A model generated the notes under the pieces. The model was not told the DNA's origin, ran no database searches, and saw only the letters and a program-made list of their open reading frames with translations. The position numbers and the translations under genes were made by a program. From 40CM-4-68-19 sp036513415 (GTDB lineage Bacteria > Myxococcota > Myxococcia > Myxococcales > 40CM-4-68-19), in NCBI GenBank assembly GCA_036513415.1, contig DATBZA010000032.1:14184-78183 (forward strand): a stretch of 64,000 nt of DNA. The letters run 5' to 3'. Shown here piece by piece: positions 24,689-36,888 of the stretch (its first letter is position 1; each line of letters starts with the position of its first letter).

Positions 24689-27600
24689 GTGTCCCGGTCC
24701 AATTCGCGCCCGCCGGTATCGGCGCTCGTTATTCGCAGAGCTCTACCCGGCCAGCAGTTGTCGGTTGTTCCGGCAATCCTCGCAATGATGCTCTGTTCTC
24801 CCGTGGGAGCGCTCGCCGCGTCCCGCGATGCGGGCGAGCCGCGGTCGAGCCTCTACATTGTTCAACTGCTCGAAGACCCCGCGGTCGCATACACGGGCAA
24901 TATCCCGGGCTACAAGGCGACCAAGCCCGCCAAGGGCACGAAGATCAATCCGGCCAACCCGGACGTCGCGCAGTATGCGGGGTACCTGGATTCGCGCCAC
25001 GACCAGGTCGTCGCCAGCGTCGGCGGGCGAAAGGTCATGGACTACCGCTACACCTACAACGGCTTTGCGGCCGAGTTGTCGGCACTGCAGGCCGAGTCGC
25101 TGAAGAGCGCGCCCGGCGTGTTGGCCGTGAGCAAGGACGAAATGGTGTTCGCCGACACCTCGTCCACCCCGCATTTTCTCGGTCTGGACGCGCCGGGAGG
25201 GTTGTGGGCTCAACTCGGCGGCACCGGCTGCGCCGGCGGCGAGATCATCATCGGCGTCATCGACTCGGGCATCTGGCCGGAGAGCGCCAGCTTCGCGAAG
25301 TTGCCCTCGGAAGGAAATTGCAACCGGGATTTCCAGAGCATCAAGAGCTGGAGCGGCACGTGCGTGGCTGGTGAAGGTTTCACCGCCGCCAACTGCAACA
25401 ACAAGCTGATCGGCGCCCGGTACTTCAACGCCGCCTGGGGCGGCAACGACGCCATCGCGGCGTTGAGGCCGTGGGAGTTCGTCTCGGCCCGCGACTACAA
25501 TGGTCACGGCACGCATACATCTTCGACCGCCGGCGGAAACAATGGCGTAACGCCCACCGGTCCGGCGGCCGCATTTGGCAAGGTCAGTGGCATGGCGCCT
25601 CGCGCTCGCATCGCCATGTACAAGGCGCTGTGGTCTACACAAGATGCGTCCACCGCGAGCGGCTTCACTTCGGATCTCGTGGCGGCGATCGACCAGGCCG
25701 TGGCTGACGGTGTGGACGTGATCAACTATTCGATCAGCGGTACGCAGACGAACTTCCTCGACCCCGTCGAGGTGGCCTTCCTCTTCGCCGCGGATGCGGG
25801 CGTGTTCGTGGCGGCTTCGGCGGGCAACAGCGGCCCGACCGTCAGCACCGTCGCGCACCCCTCGCCGTGGATCACGACGGTGGCGGCCGGTACACACAAT
25901 CGGAACGGCGCAGGTTCCGTGACCCTGGGCAATGGCACGTCCTACAACGGCGCTTCGGTGGCGGCTGCCGTGGGTCCAGCGCCCCTGATCAACTCGACGG
26001 CCGCGGGCCTGTCCGGCGCTGACTCCGAGCTGGTTCGTCTGTGCTTCTCGACCGACGATAAGGGGAATCCCGTCCTGGATCGAAGCAAGGTCGCGGGGAA
26101 GATCGTGGTCTGCGACCGGGGCGTGAATGCCCGTGTGGACAAGAGCCTTGCCGTCAAGGGGGCAGGCGGCGTCGGCATGATCCTGCTCAATACCAGCCCG
26201 AACTCGCTCAACGCCGACTTCCACTTCGTGCCCACGGTGCATCTGCCGGACACCAATCGAGCGGCCGTGCTCGCTTACGGGGCCACGGCCAACGCTTCAG
26301 CGAAGATCAATCAGTCGACGCTGACCTTCAAAGACCCGGCGCCGTTCACGGCTTCTTTTTCATCGCGCGGTCCGCTTCGTGCCGGTGGTGGCGACTTGCT
26401 CAAGCCTGACGTCATCGCTCCCGGCGTGGATGTCCTGGCCGCCGTGGCGCCTCCCGGTAATGCCGGCCTGGAGTTCAACCTGTACAGCGGCACCTCGATG
26501 TCCAGCCCCCACGTGGCCGGCCTGGGGGCGCTGTTGAAGGAGCGCCACTCCACCTGGACCCCGATGATGATCAGGTCGGCGCTGATGACCAGCGGCAGTG
26601 ACATCCTCGACGGCCCCAATACCAACCCGCTGGTGATCTTCAGGCAGGGTGCCGGTCATGTCGTGCCCAACACCGCTGCCGACCCCGGACTGGTTTACGA
26701 CTCCGGCTTCCTCGACTGGCTGGCCTTCCTCTGCGGCACGACCAATGGCGTCAGCGCCTCGACCTGCAACGCGTTGAAGGGCTCGGGCTACTCACTCGAC
26801 GCCAGCGATCTGAACGGCGCTTCCATCGCTATCGGCGACATGGCAGGCATTCAGACCGTTACCCGCAGGGTGATCAACGTCGGGACCAAACGGGCGACCT
26901 ACACCTCGTCCGTCGCGGGGATGGCCGGAATCACGGTGGAGGTAAACCCGGCCTCGTTGACCCTCAACCCAGGTCAGACCGGGACGTTCAGCGTCAAGTT
27001 CACGCGGACGACCGCTGCACTGAACGCCTACACCGGTGGACAACTGACCTGGACGGATGGTGCGCACAAGGTCCGCAGCCCGCTTGTCGTGCGCCCAGTG
27101 GCGCTCGCCGCTCCAACTCAAGTTTCCGGCACGGGCGGCGCCATCTCCTATGGGGTCACGTTCGGTTACAACGGCTCGTTCGCCGCGAGCGCGCGTGGAC
27201 TCGCAGCAGCAGCTACGGTCAATAGTAGCGTGACGCAGGATCCGAACGGCACCTTCAGTCCGGGCGGACCGGGGACAGTGAGTTTTACGGTCAATGTGCC
27301 GTCGGGCTCCACCTACGCGCGTTTCTCGCTGTTCGATGCCAACAGCACGCCTGGGAGCGACCTCGACCTTTACGTGTACCAGGGAAACACCCGGGTCGGC
27401 GCCAGCACCGGCGGTACAGCAGAGGAGGAAGTCAACCTGCTCAGCCCGACCGGTGGGACCTATACGGTCTGGGTGCACGGCTTCGGAACCCCCGCGGGCG
27501 GGTCCACCTTCACGCTGTTCTCCTGGGCGCTCGGTTCGACGGCCTCCGGCAACATGTCGGTGAGCGCTCCGGCCACGGCCACCATCGGCGGGACCGGCAC

Positions 27601-27715
27601 CATCGGTCTGACGTTCAGCGGGCTGGCGGGTGGAACCAAGTACCTCGGATCGGTTGCGTACTCGGGCATCGCCGGTCTGCCAAACCCGACCATCGTGCGC
27701 GTGGACACGCCGTAG
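24689..27715 (+). CDS. Secreted subtilisin-like (S8) protease, cucumisin-like with PA domain
   Basis: 1008 residues. Order: a long signal segment (about 20-44), an inhibitor I9 propeptide (55-155), and an S8 catalytic domain with Asp192 (GVIDSGIWPES), His273 (NGHGTHTSS), Asn380 (SAGNSGP) and Ser603 (GTSMSSPHVAG). A PA domain (about 430-545) sits between His and Ser. An Fn3-like domain of plant-type subtilases (about 730-800) and a C-terminal PPC-like beta domain (about 860-950) follow. The layout is that of plant cucumisin-like and related bacterial subtilases. It is an extracellular serine protease, probably for nutrient or prey protein degradation (inference). GTG start behind CAGGGGGA; a strong terminator follows. 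Confidence 0.92.
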   Translation: MSRSNSRPPVSALVIRRALPGQQLSVVPAILAMMLCSPVGALAASRDAGEPRSSLYIVQLLEDPAVAYTGNIPGYKATKPAKGTKINPANPDVAQYAGYLDSRHDQVVASVGGRKVMDYRYTYNGFAAELSALQAESLKSAPGVLAVSKDEMVFADTSSTPHFLGLDAPGGLWAQLGGTGCAGGEIIIGVIDSGIWPESASFAKLPSEGNCNRDFQSIKSWSGTCVAGEGFTAANCNNKLIGARYFNAAWGGNDAIAALRPWEFVSARDYNGHGTHTSSTAGGNNGVTPTGPAAAFGKVSGMAPRARIAMYKALWSTQDASTASGFTSDLVAAIDQAVADGVDVINYSISGTQTNFLDPVEVAFLFAADAGVFVAASAGNSGPTVSTVAHPSPWITTVAAGTHNRNGAGSVTLGNGTSYNGASVAAAVGPAPLINSTAAGLSGADSELVRLCFSTDDKGNPVLDRSKVAGKIVVCDRGVNARVDKSLAVKGAGGVGMILLNTSPNSLNADFHFVPTVHLPDTNRAAVLAYGATANASAKINQSTLTFKDPAPFTASFSSRGPLRAGGGDLLKPDVIAPGVDVLAAVAPPGNAGLEFNLYSGTSMSSPHVAGLGALLKERHSTWTPMMIRSALMTSGSDILDGPNTNPLVIFRQGAGHVVPNTAADPGLVYDSGFLDWLAFLCGTTNGVSASTCNALKGSGYSLDASDLNGASIAIGDMAGIQTVTRRVINVGTKRATYTSSVAGMAGITVEVNPASLTLNPGQTGTFSVKFTRTTAALNAYTGGQLTWTDGAHKVRSPLVVRPVALAAPTQVSGTGGAISYGVTFGYNGSFAASARGLAAAATVNSSVTQDPNGTFSPGGPGTVSFTVNVPSGSTYARFSLFDANSTPGSDLDLYVYQGNTRVGASTGGTAEEEVNLLSPTGGTYTVWVHGFGTPAGGSTFTLFSWALGSTASGNMSVSAPATATIGGTGTIGLTFSGLAGGTKYLGSVAYSGIAGLPNPTIVRVDTP

Positions 27716-27763
27716 GCTAGAAGGGTCGTTCGGGCTTCGAACCCCGCCACGCCTTGTTGGACG

Positions 27764-27796
27764 AAGGGCCGCCTCCGGGCGGCCCTTCACTTTTTG
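27764..27796 (+). terminator. Intrinsic terminator after first S8 protease
   Basis: A perfect 10-bp stem AAGGGCCGCC with loop TCCG and GGCGGCCCTT is followed by CACTTTTT. It lies about 50 nt after the protease stop and should end its transcript. The rest of the 473-nt gap up to 28188 has an AT-rich patch (27950-27982, with TATTTATTATAAG) that may hold the promoter of the second protease; no gene is seen in it. Confidence 0.85.
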
Positions 27797-28188
27797 AAGC
27801 GGAATGTGTCAAAAATCATTCGAGCCAAATTTACTCGTCACGTCCTTTCCGGAAATCGCAACGTTCCCGCGCATCGAGGGCGCTGGGCATGGCTGGCAAA
27901 GGCGCGGGCCAAGCACGCAAACGCCGGGTGCGCGCAAGCCAGGTGTTTCGGATAAGTAGCTGATATTCCTATTTATTATAAGCGCCCGCCCGCCCGTCCA
28001 GATTGCGGAAGGGGGGCTTGACCGGCCTTTGAGGGAGCGTTTATGGTGCCGCGCCGTACTGTTCCACACAACCGTTCCGACGCGTGCGTTTCGAATCGCA
28101 AGCCGATCAGGAGATCGGCAGGGGGCGCGAAGTGCGCACGTCCGGTGCCGAGTCGAACTCGACTCGAAACAGCAGGGGAGAACACCAC

Positions 28189-31100
28189 ATGCGAAGGGCA
28201 CTTTGGATGTCGGCTCCGGCCGCTGTCATCGGGATCCTCTTGGTCGCCGCCGCACGAGACGCCACCGCTACGAGCGAGGACGGTTCACGCAGCGCGGCGC
28301 GGTTCGCGAAGATCGATCCGGCACTACTCGAGTCAGGCGGTCCGCAAGGCAAGTTCGTGCCGGCATCGCTCAGCGAGCGGCCGATCAGCGTCGTCCTCGA
28401 ACTCGCCGGGGAACCGGTCGCGGTCCACAGCGGAAAGGCGAAGCAGCGCGGTCCACAGTTGGCGCGGGCTGAGAAGGACGCGATCCGGCAGCAGTTGCGG
28501 GCGCAGCAGGATGCGCTCCACGGGCAGCTCGCGAATGCCGGCGCGAATATCGTCGGCCAGATGCAGGACGCCTACAACGGCATCCATGTCATCGTCCCGC
28601 AGAAGAACGTGCCGCAGCTTGCGAGTCTTCCGGGCGTCGTCGCGCTGCACGCCGTACGGACGTTCAAGCCCGCGAACGTCAACGGCGCACCGTTCATCGG
28701 CGCGCCCCAGGCCTGGGGGAATTTCGGCCGCACCGGAGCGGGCGTGAAGGTCGCCGTCATCGATACGGGCATCGATTATACGCATGCGGACTTCGGCGGA
28801 CCGGGAACGGTCGCCGCCTTCAACGCGGCGAAGGCGACCAGCACGGCCCCGGCGGCTCCGAGCCTGTTCGGACCCGGTGCGGCGAAGGTCAAGGGAGGTT
28901 TCGACTTCAGCGGTGACGACTACAACGCCAACGACCCGGCGTCCGTCCCGAAGCCGGACCCGAACCCGCTCGACTGCAACGGCCACGGGACGCACACAGC
29001 CGGAACGGCCGGCGGTTTCGGCGTTCTCAGCAACGGCTCGACCTACACCGGACCGTACGACACATCCACGGTCTCGTCACACTCGTGGAACGTCGGGCCC
29101 GGCGTCGCGCCGCGCGCCGAAATTTACGCCTATCGGGTGTTCGGCTGCACAGGCTCGAGCAACATCGTCGACCTCGCGATCAACAGGGCCGTCGCGGATG
29201 GCGTGAACGTCATCAGCATGTCGCTCGGCTCTGACTTCGGCGGTACGGATGATCCTACGTCGGTAGCGGCACAGAACGCCTTCGAAGACGGCATCGCGGT
29301 GATTGCATCGGCGGGCAACGCGGGCGCGAGCGGGTACATCGTCGGCTCACCGAGCACTTCGAACGGCGTGCTCTCGGTGGCCGCGATGGACGCGAGCGTC
29401 CCGAAGTATCCCGGCGCAAAGCTGACCCTGACGCCCGCCACCTCGACCGGGCCGGTCACCGCGATCAATGCCAACAATGCCTCGCTCCCGAGCGGGCCGT
29501 TCCCCGTGAAGGTGTTGCGGAACGCAGACGGCACAATCTCGCTGGGCTGCAACGAGGCCGAGTATGCGGCCACGGCCGGCAAGGTCGTCGTCACGACGCG
29601 CGGAACGTGCGCCCGCGTCGCGCGCGCGGTCTTCGGCGACAAGGCCGGCGCCGCCGCCGTGGTGATGATCAATAATGCCGGGGGTTATCCGCCGTTCGAG
29701 GGCGAGATCACCGAGAACCCGGACACGGGCGAGAAGCGCAACGTGACGATCCCGTTCCTCGGCGTGAAGAACGATGCCGACACCGTCAGTGCGCTGGTGG
29801 CGGCTGACGGTGGCTCGGTGACATTGGCCGCGACGACCGTAGACAACACGAACTACAAGCTTGTCGCCGGCTTCTCTTCCGGCGGTCCCCGCAACCCCGA
29901 CTCGTCGCCGAAGCCCGATGTGATCGCCCCCGGCGTGAGCGTCGCGTCCGCCGGCATCGGCAGCGGTGTGAAAGCGGCGACCATCTCCGGAACGTCGATG
30001 GCCTGCCCGATGACGGCAGGCATTGCCGCGCTGGTCAAAGAGGCACATCCGAGCTGGAACGGATCGGAGATCAAGGCCGCGATCATGAACACGGCCAATC
30101 CCGCCCTGAACACCGGGTATAACAGCCGGCGGGCGGGCACGGGCGTCGTTCAGGCCCAGAACGCCGTCAACTCATCGGTGCTCGCCACTACGATTGATCA
30201 ACTCGATGCGATCGCGTTCGGCTACGTGGCGGGATCCGGCAACTACTCGGCGAGCAAGGCGTTCACGCTGACGAATCATGGCTCTTCGTCGGCGACCTAC
30301 AATCTGGCCGTCGCTCCAAACGGCGGCCAGTCTGGCGCGAGCGTCAGCGTTTCGCCGACCAGCGTCACCGTTCCCATGGGCCAGACCGCGACCGTCCAGG
30401 TCTCGCTCTCGATGTCGGCCTCGGCGTTCGCGGCACTGCCGAGCGACGACACGTTCTCCATCGGCGTGGGTGGGGTCCTGACCGTTCGCGGCAACATCGT
30501 GGCGACGCCTGGGACCGGTCAATCCTCCGACAAGCAGACGCTCCGCCTGCCTTACATGTTCGTGCCGCGTGGCCTGTCGAACGTGGCCGCCGGCGCTCCG
30601 AGCGCGTGGACGAAGGGTCCTCGGCCCGGGAACACGTTCACCTCGTCGGTGCCGTTGACCAACACCGGCATCCACACGGGCACCGCCGACCTGTACAGCT
30701 GGGGCATCACCGACCCCAGGGAGAGTGGCCAGCCGATGGACGTCCGCAATGTCGGGGCCCAGGTCCTTCCTGGCGCGGCGCTCGGCGGTGCCGACACGGA
30801 CCGCAGCCTCGTATTCGTCATCAACACCTGGGGCCAGGCGACGAATCAGGCGGTGAACGAGTACGACATCGCCATCGACAACAACGGCGACGGAGTGGCC
30901 GACTTCTTCGTGGTCGGAGTTGACCTCGGCGCGGTCCTGTCGGGGTCGGCCAACGGCCAGATGGCCTCTTTCACGATCGACGCCGCGACAGGCGCCGTCG
31001 TCGACGCCTTCTACGCCGACGCTCCGATGAACGGCTCGACCATGGAGCTGCCGGCGCTGGCAAGCGAGCTGGGCATCGTCCCGGAGCAGAGGCCGGGCAA

Positions 31101-31395
31101 CGCGAACGATCGTGGCAGTCAGACGTTCACCTACAGCGTCAACGCGTTCTCGCTCGTACCGGGGAATTTCGTCGACTCTACAGGCTCGGCGACGCTCAGC
31201 CCGTTCAGCCCGGCCGTCTCCAGCGGCGACTTCGCGACACTCGCTCCGGGCGCATCGGCGACGATGCCGCTCACCATCGACCAGAAGCAGCAGAAGAAGA
31301 CGCCAGCGCTCGGATGGCTGGTCGTGTCGGTGGACGATGCCAACGGCGCGCCGCAGGCGGACGAAGTGAAGGCTCCAAGCAAGCTGGAGCAGTAA
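28189..31395 (+). CDS. Secreted S8 protease with PA domain and large C-terminal region
   Basis: 1068 residues. Signal peptide (about 1-27), I9-like propeptide (65-160), then the S8 domain with Asp192 (VIDTGIDYTHADFGG), His266 (NGHGTHTAGT), Asn377 (SAGNAGA) and Ser603 (GTSMACPMTAG). A PA domain (about 440-555) lies before the Ser. The C-terminal 400 residues are beta-rich, with a NEW3/Fn3-like part (about 685-760) and a further beta region containing the calcium-loop-like DNNGDGVADFF. It is related to minor extracellular protease Vpr-type enzymes and differs from its neighbour in propeptide and C-terminus, so it is not a recent duplicate. ATG behind CAGGGGAGA. Confidence 0.92.
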   Translation: MRRALWMSAPAAVIGILLVAAARDATATSEDGSRSAARFAKIDPALLESGGPQGKFVPASLSERPISVVLELAGEPVAVHSGKAKQRGPQLARAEKDAIRQQLRAQQDALHGQLANAGANIVGQMQDAYNGIHVIVPQKNVPQLASLPGVVALHAVRTFKPANVNGAPFIGAPQAWGNFGRTGAGVKVAVIDTGIDYTHADFGGPGTVAAFNAAKATSTAPAAPSLFGPGAAKVKGGFDFSGDDYNANDPASVPKPDPNPLDCNGHGTHTAGTAGGFGVLSNGSTYTGPYDTSTVSSHSWNVGPGVAPRAEIYAYRVFGCTGSSNIVDLAINRAVADGVNVISMSLGSDFGGTDDPTSVAAQNAFEDGIAVIASAGNAGASGYIVGSPSTSNGVLSVAAMDASVPKYPGAKLTLTPATSTGPVTAINANNASLPSGPFPVKVLRNADGTISLGCNEAEYAATAGKVVVTTRGTCARVARAVFGDKAGAAAVVMINNAGGYPPFEGEITENPDTGEKRNVTIPFLGVKNDADTVSALVAADGGSVTLAATTVDNTNYKLVAGFSSGGPRNPDSSPKPDVIAPGVSVASAGIGSGVKAATISGTSMACPMTAGIAALVKEAHPSWNGSEIKAAIMNTANPALNTGYNSRRAGTGVVQAQNAVNSSVLATTIDQLDAIAFGYVAGSGNYSASKAFTLTNHGSSSATYNLAVAPNGGQSGASVSVSPTSVTVPMGQTATVQVSLSMSASAFAALPSDDTFSIGVGGVLTVRGNIVATPGTGQSSDKQTLRLPYMFVPRGLSNVAAGAPSAWTKGPRPGNTFTSSVPLTNTGIHTGTADLYSWGITDPRESGQPMDVRNVGAQVLPGAALGGADTDRSLVFVINTWGQATNQAVNEYDIAIDNNGDGVADFFVVGVDLGAVLSGSANGQMASFTIDAATGAVVDAFYADAPMNGSTMELPALASELGIVPEQRPGNANDRGSQTFTYSVNAFSLVPGNFVDSTGSATLSPFSPAVSSGDFATLAPGASATMPLTIDQKQQKKTPALGWLVVSVDDANGAPQADEVKAPSKLEQ

Positions 31396-31416
31396 TCGCA
31401 GCCGCAGCAGGACGCG

Positions 31417-31445
31417 AGAGGGCCGTCCCCTCAGGGCGGCCCTCT
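31417..31445 (+). terminator. Intrinsic terminator after second S8 protease
   Basis: AGAGGGCCG-T-CCC pairs with GGGCGGCCCTCT around a CTCA loop (one bulged T), followed by CTATTTGG. It lies about 20 nt after the stop. The stem is strong and the T-run weak; together with the convergent tsaC gene it probably works as a terminator. Confidence 0.7.
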
Positions 31446-31493
31446 CTATTTGGTAGGGAACGATGGTTGGTCGGTGTAGGCGCCCTTCTTCTT

Positions 31494-32459
31494 CTAGCTT
31501 CCCGCGGCGCGCGACAGGCGGTCGCGCACGGCGTCCCACTCGGGGCCGCCTGGCACCTGCTCCACCAGGATGGCGTTGCAGTCCGCGTCCTCCAGGTCGC
31601 GCAAGGCGGCGTAAAGCCCGCGGGCATAACCTTGCGAATCGTCCGGGAGCCGTGCCACGGCGACCGCCGGCGGCGCTGGGGTATCGCCGCGAAGCAGCGC
31701 GCCAACGCGCCCACCGAGCGTCGCTGCGACGGACGCCAGTTCCGGCCGCGCGGCAAGGCGCACCACCGCCGCCGGCGCATAATGCCGGCGCTGCTGGCCG
31801 GGCGACTGCGCCACGGTTCCCAAGGCCCCGGTCTCGAGAGGGCCGATCAGGTCTTCGATCTCGGTTCGTGGAATCGCTCCCGCTCGCAGCAGACGCGGCG
31901 GTCCGTCGAGAGCGACCACCGTGGACTCGATTCCGAAGGGACAGCGGCCACCGTCCACCACCGCGTCGATCCGGCCGTTGAGGTCGCGCAGCACGTGCGC
32001 CGCAGTCGTCGGGGACACGTGCTCAGCGCGGTTCGCGCTCGGCGCCGCGAGCGGTGCGCCGACCCGCTGGAGGAGCCCTCGCGCGGCAGGATGCGAGGGC
32101 GCGCGGACCCCCACGGTATCCCCGCCGGCCGTGCACTCGTCCGGGACGATGGCCGTGCGTGGAAGCACCAGCGTGAGAGGGCCGGGCCAGAACCGGGCCG
32201 CGAGTTGCCGCGCTTCCATTGGCCAGCGCGAGAACAGCGGCCGCGCTTCGTCCTCGCCCAGCACGTGCACGATCAGCGGATTGGTCAGCGGCCGGCTCTT
32301 GGCGGCGTAGATGGCGCGGACGGCCAGCGGCTCCAGCGCCAAGGCCCCCAGCCCGTACACCGTCTCGGTGGGGAAGGCGACGAGACCGCCGCGTCGGAGC
32401 AGCGCAGCCGCTTCGTCCAGGTCCGCAGGAGACCGCGCGCTGAGGAGCCGCGTCTCCAC
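31494..32459 (-). CDS. L-threonylcarbamoyladenylate synthase (Sua5 type)
   Basis: 321 residues: a YrdC/TsaC domain (about 5-195) with FPTETVYGLGA, KSRPLTNPLIVHV, GPLTLVLPR, APSANRAEHVSP and GIESTVV, plus a C-terminal Sua5 domain (about 225-315). This is the long Sua5 form. It makes threonylcarbamoyl-AMP for the t6A37 modification of ANN-decoding tRNAs. The GTG start at 32457-32459 lies 1 nt after the purL stop, so the two genes are probably one operon. Confidence 0.92.
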   Translation of the reverse strand: METRLLSARSPADLDEAAALLRRGGLVAFPTETVYGLGALALEPLAVRAIYAAKSRPLTNPLIVHVLGEDEARPLFSRWPMEARQLAARFWPGPLTLVLPRTAIVPDECTAGGDTVGVRAPSHPAARGLLQRVGAPLAAPSANRAEHVSPTTAAHVLRDLNGRIDAVVDGGRCPFGIESTVVALDGPPRLLRAGAIPRTEIEDLIGPLETGALGTVAQSPGQQRRHYAPAAVVRLAARPELASVAATLGGRVGALLRGDTPAPPAVAVARLPDDSQGYARGLYAALRDLEDADCNAILVEQVPGGPEWDAVRDRLSRAAGS

Positions 32460-32460
32460 C

Positions 32461-34695
<2,235 letters not shown>

Positions 34696-34793
34696 GGGGC
34701 GCGCAACATACCAGACCGCGCCCGATCCGTGGGCGACAGCGCTGGAAGTAAAGGTTGCAATTTTCGCCTGCTGGCGTTCGGATCGCGCGCTCG

Positions 34794-36887
34794 ATGACCC
34801 AGGGGCGGATCGAGCAGGAGCGATTGCGGTTCGAGGAGGCCGAGCGCCGCCAGCGGCTGCTCTCCGACGTCTCCCGCCTGCTCCTGGATTACGTAGGCCC
34901 CGACGAGATCGAGCCGCTCCGGCGCATCGTCCACCGGGTCACCGAGGCACTGGGGAACGACTGGTGCGCGTTCGCGCTCGTCCAACCCGACGGCACCCTC
35001 AAGAACGTGGCCACCGCTCATGCGGATCCGCGGCAGCGCGAGATCGAGAAGAAGCTGGAGATCCTGGTGTCGCCCAAACCCTGGGACGCGCCGCCGCTGG
35101 AGCTGAACGCGCTGGTGCAGAAGCGGCCCGTCGTCATCTCGCAGATCACGGACGAGATGCTTCGCGCCGCCGTGTCTTCCGAGGAGGCGTTCCTCGCCCT
35201 GAAGCAGGTGGGGCTCACCTCGGCGGTGGTCGCGCCCATGTTCGACGGGCCGCAGCCGCTCGGGACCCTGCTCCTCGCCAGCACTGGGCCGGGGCGGCGA
35301 TACTCGGACGACGACGTGGATTTCGCCTTCTCGCTGGCCGGCCGCGCCGCGCTGGCAGTCCGCAACGCTCGGCTCGTCCGCGAGCTGGCGGAGGAACGGG
35401 ATCGGCAGAAGGCAGAGCGGATGGAGGCCGATCGACGCTTGGCGGAGCTCCGGGCCGTGTTCGACTGGGAACCGAACGGGATTGCGCTCTTCGACGCCAG
35501 CGGCGCCCTGCGGATGGCCTCGCACCGGATCGAGCAGATCTTCGGCCTGCCGCTTCGCGCCATGTACGGGCAGTCGTACGAAGAGATCTACTGTCGCAAG
35601 CTGGAGCAGGCGGTCCCCCAGGACCGCGAGGCCAAGCTCGCCCATGTCCTGCGGATCTTCGCGAATCGCGACGCGTCCTCGAAAGACGATATCGAGCTGG
35701 AGCGGCCGCGTCATCGCTGGCTCACCCGCTCCACCGTCCCCGTGCGCGGGGTCGGGGGCGAGTACCTGGGCCGGCTCGTCGTCTACACCGACGTCACCGA
35801 GCAGCGGGAGCTGGACCGGCAGCGCACGGATTTTCTCACCGTGGCGGCGCACGAGCTGCGCACGCCGCTCACTCCGCTGTCGATGTACCTGCAGAGCATC
35901 GACCGGCGGCTTGCCCGGGGCCAGCAGGTGGAGGCCGAGTTGGTGAGCAAGGCGCGCCGGCAGGTGGATCGGCTGGGAAGGCTGGTCGAGGACCTGCTCG
36001 ACGTGTCCAGGCTGGAGTCTCGCCGGATGCATCTTGGCGAAACTGAGCTGGACCTCAACGAGTTGGTGGACGACGTGGTGGCGGACTTTCGCGGGCAGAC
36101 CCGCAACCACGACATCGTCTTCCACCGGGCGCCCACGGCCGTGCTCGTCCAGGCGGACCAGGAGCGGATCGAGCAGGTGCTGGTGAACCTGTTGCAAAAC
36201 GCCATCAAGTACAGCCCCCAGGGCGGCCAGATCCTGGTGTCCGTCCAACGCTCGGGCGCCGAAGCGCGCACTTCCGTCCAGGACCCCGGCATCGGGATTC
36301 CACGGGACGAACAGGCCAATCTCTTCCAGCGCTTCTTCCGCGCGGCAAACGCGACCACCCGGAACTATAGCGGGCTGGGGATCGGGCTGTTCGTCTCGCA
36401 CGAGATCGTGCACCACCACGGCGGGCGGTTCGAGGTGCAGAGCGACGTGGGGGCAGGCTCGACGTTCACCTTCTATCTGCCGCTCTCGCCGCGAGCGGAC
36501 AACACGGCCGGCGCGCGGGCCCGCGTGTTGCTGGTCGACGACGACCCGGAGATCCTGGAGGCCACCGGCCAGGTCCTGCGCGAATGGGGTTACGCCGTCG
36601 ACGAGGCGCGCGACGGGCAGACGGCGCTGTCGCTTGCCCGGAACGCCAGGCCAGATCTCATGTTGGTCGATCTCATGATGCCCGTGATGGACGGCTGGAC
36701 GCTGATCCAGCGCTTGCGCGAGGAGAAGGTGGCCCCGGGCGTGCCGGTGGTGGTCTTCTCCGCCGATCGCGACGCGCGCGAGAAGGCGCGGCACCTCGAC
36801 GCCCGCGCGGCGCTGCGCAAGCCGTTCGAGCTGGAAGAGCTGCAGGACGTGGTCGAGCGACTCCTCCCTCCCAAGCCGGCGGCCTGA
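34794..36887 (+). CDS. Hybrid sensor histidine kinase with GAF, PAS and C-terminal receiver
   Basis: 697 residues with no membrane segment, so cytosolic. Order: GAF (about 40-190), coiled linker (195-220), PAS (220-335), HisKA with His353 in AAHELRTPLTP, HATPase with N-box NLLQNAIKYS (465-474), G1 DPGIGIP (497-503) and G2 GLGIGLFVS, and a receiver (576-690) with the acidic triplet VDDDPE and Asp626 in LMLVDLMMPVMDG. His-to-Asp relay within the protein is likely; the signal and output are unknown. A TTG at 34755 could extend the N-terminus by 13 residues. rimK starts 1 nt after its stop. Confidence 0.92.
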   Translation: MTQGRIEQERLRFEEAERRQRLLSDVSRLLLDYVGPDEIEPLRRIVHRVTEALGNDWCAFALVQPDGTLKNVATAHADPRQREIEKKLEILVSPKPWDAPPLELNALVQKRPVVISQITDEMLRAAVSSEEAFLALKQVGLTSAVVAPMFDGPQPLGTLLLASTGPGRRYSDDDVDFAFSLAGRAALAVRNARLVRELAEERDRQKAERMEADRRLAELRAVFDWEPNGIALFDASGALRMASHRIEQIFGLPLRAMYGQSYEEIYCRKLEQAVPQDREAKLAHVLRIFANRDASSKDDIELERPRHRWLTRSTVPVRGVGGEYLGRLVVYTDVTEQRELDRQRTDFLTVAAHELRTPLTPLSMYLQSIDRRLARGQQVEAELVSKARRQVDRLGRLVEDLLDVSRLESRRMHLGETELDLNELVDDVVADFRGQTRNHDIVFHRAPTAVLVQADQERIEQVLVNLLQNAIKYSPQGGQILVSVQRSGAEARTSVQDPGIGIPRDEQANLFQRFFRAANATTRNYSGLGIGLFVSHEIVHHHGGRFEVQSDVGAGSTFTFYLPLSPRADNTAGARARVLLVDDDPEILEATGQVLREWGYAVDEARDGQTALSLARNARPDLMLVDLMMPVMDGWTLIQRLREEKVAPGVPVVVFSADRDAREKARHLDARAALRKPFELEELQDVVERLLPPKPAA

Positions 36888-36888
36888 G

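Noticed and set aside
24689..31395. Recent tandem duplication of one protease gene
   Set aside because: The two proteins differ in propeptide, spacing in the catalytic domain and the whole C-terminal half; only the S8/PA core is shared.
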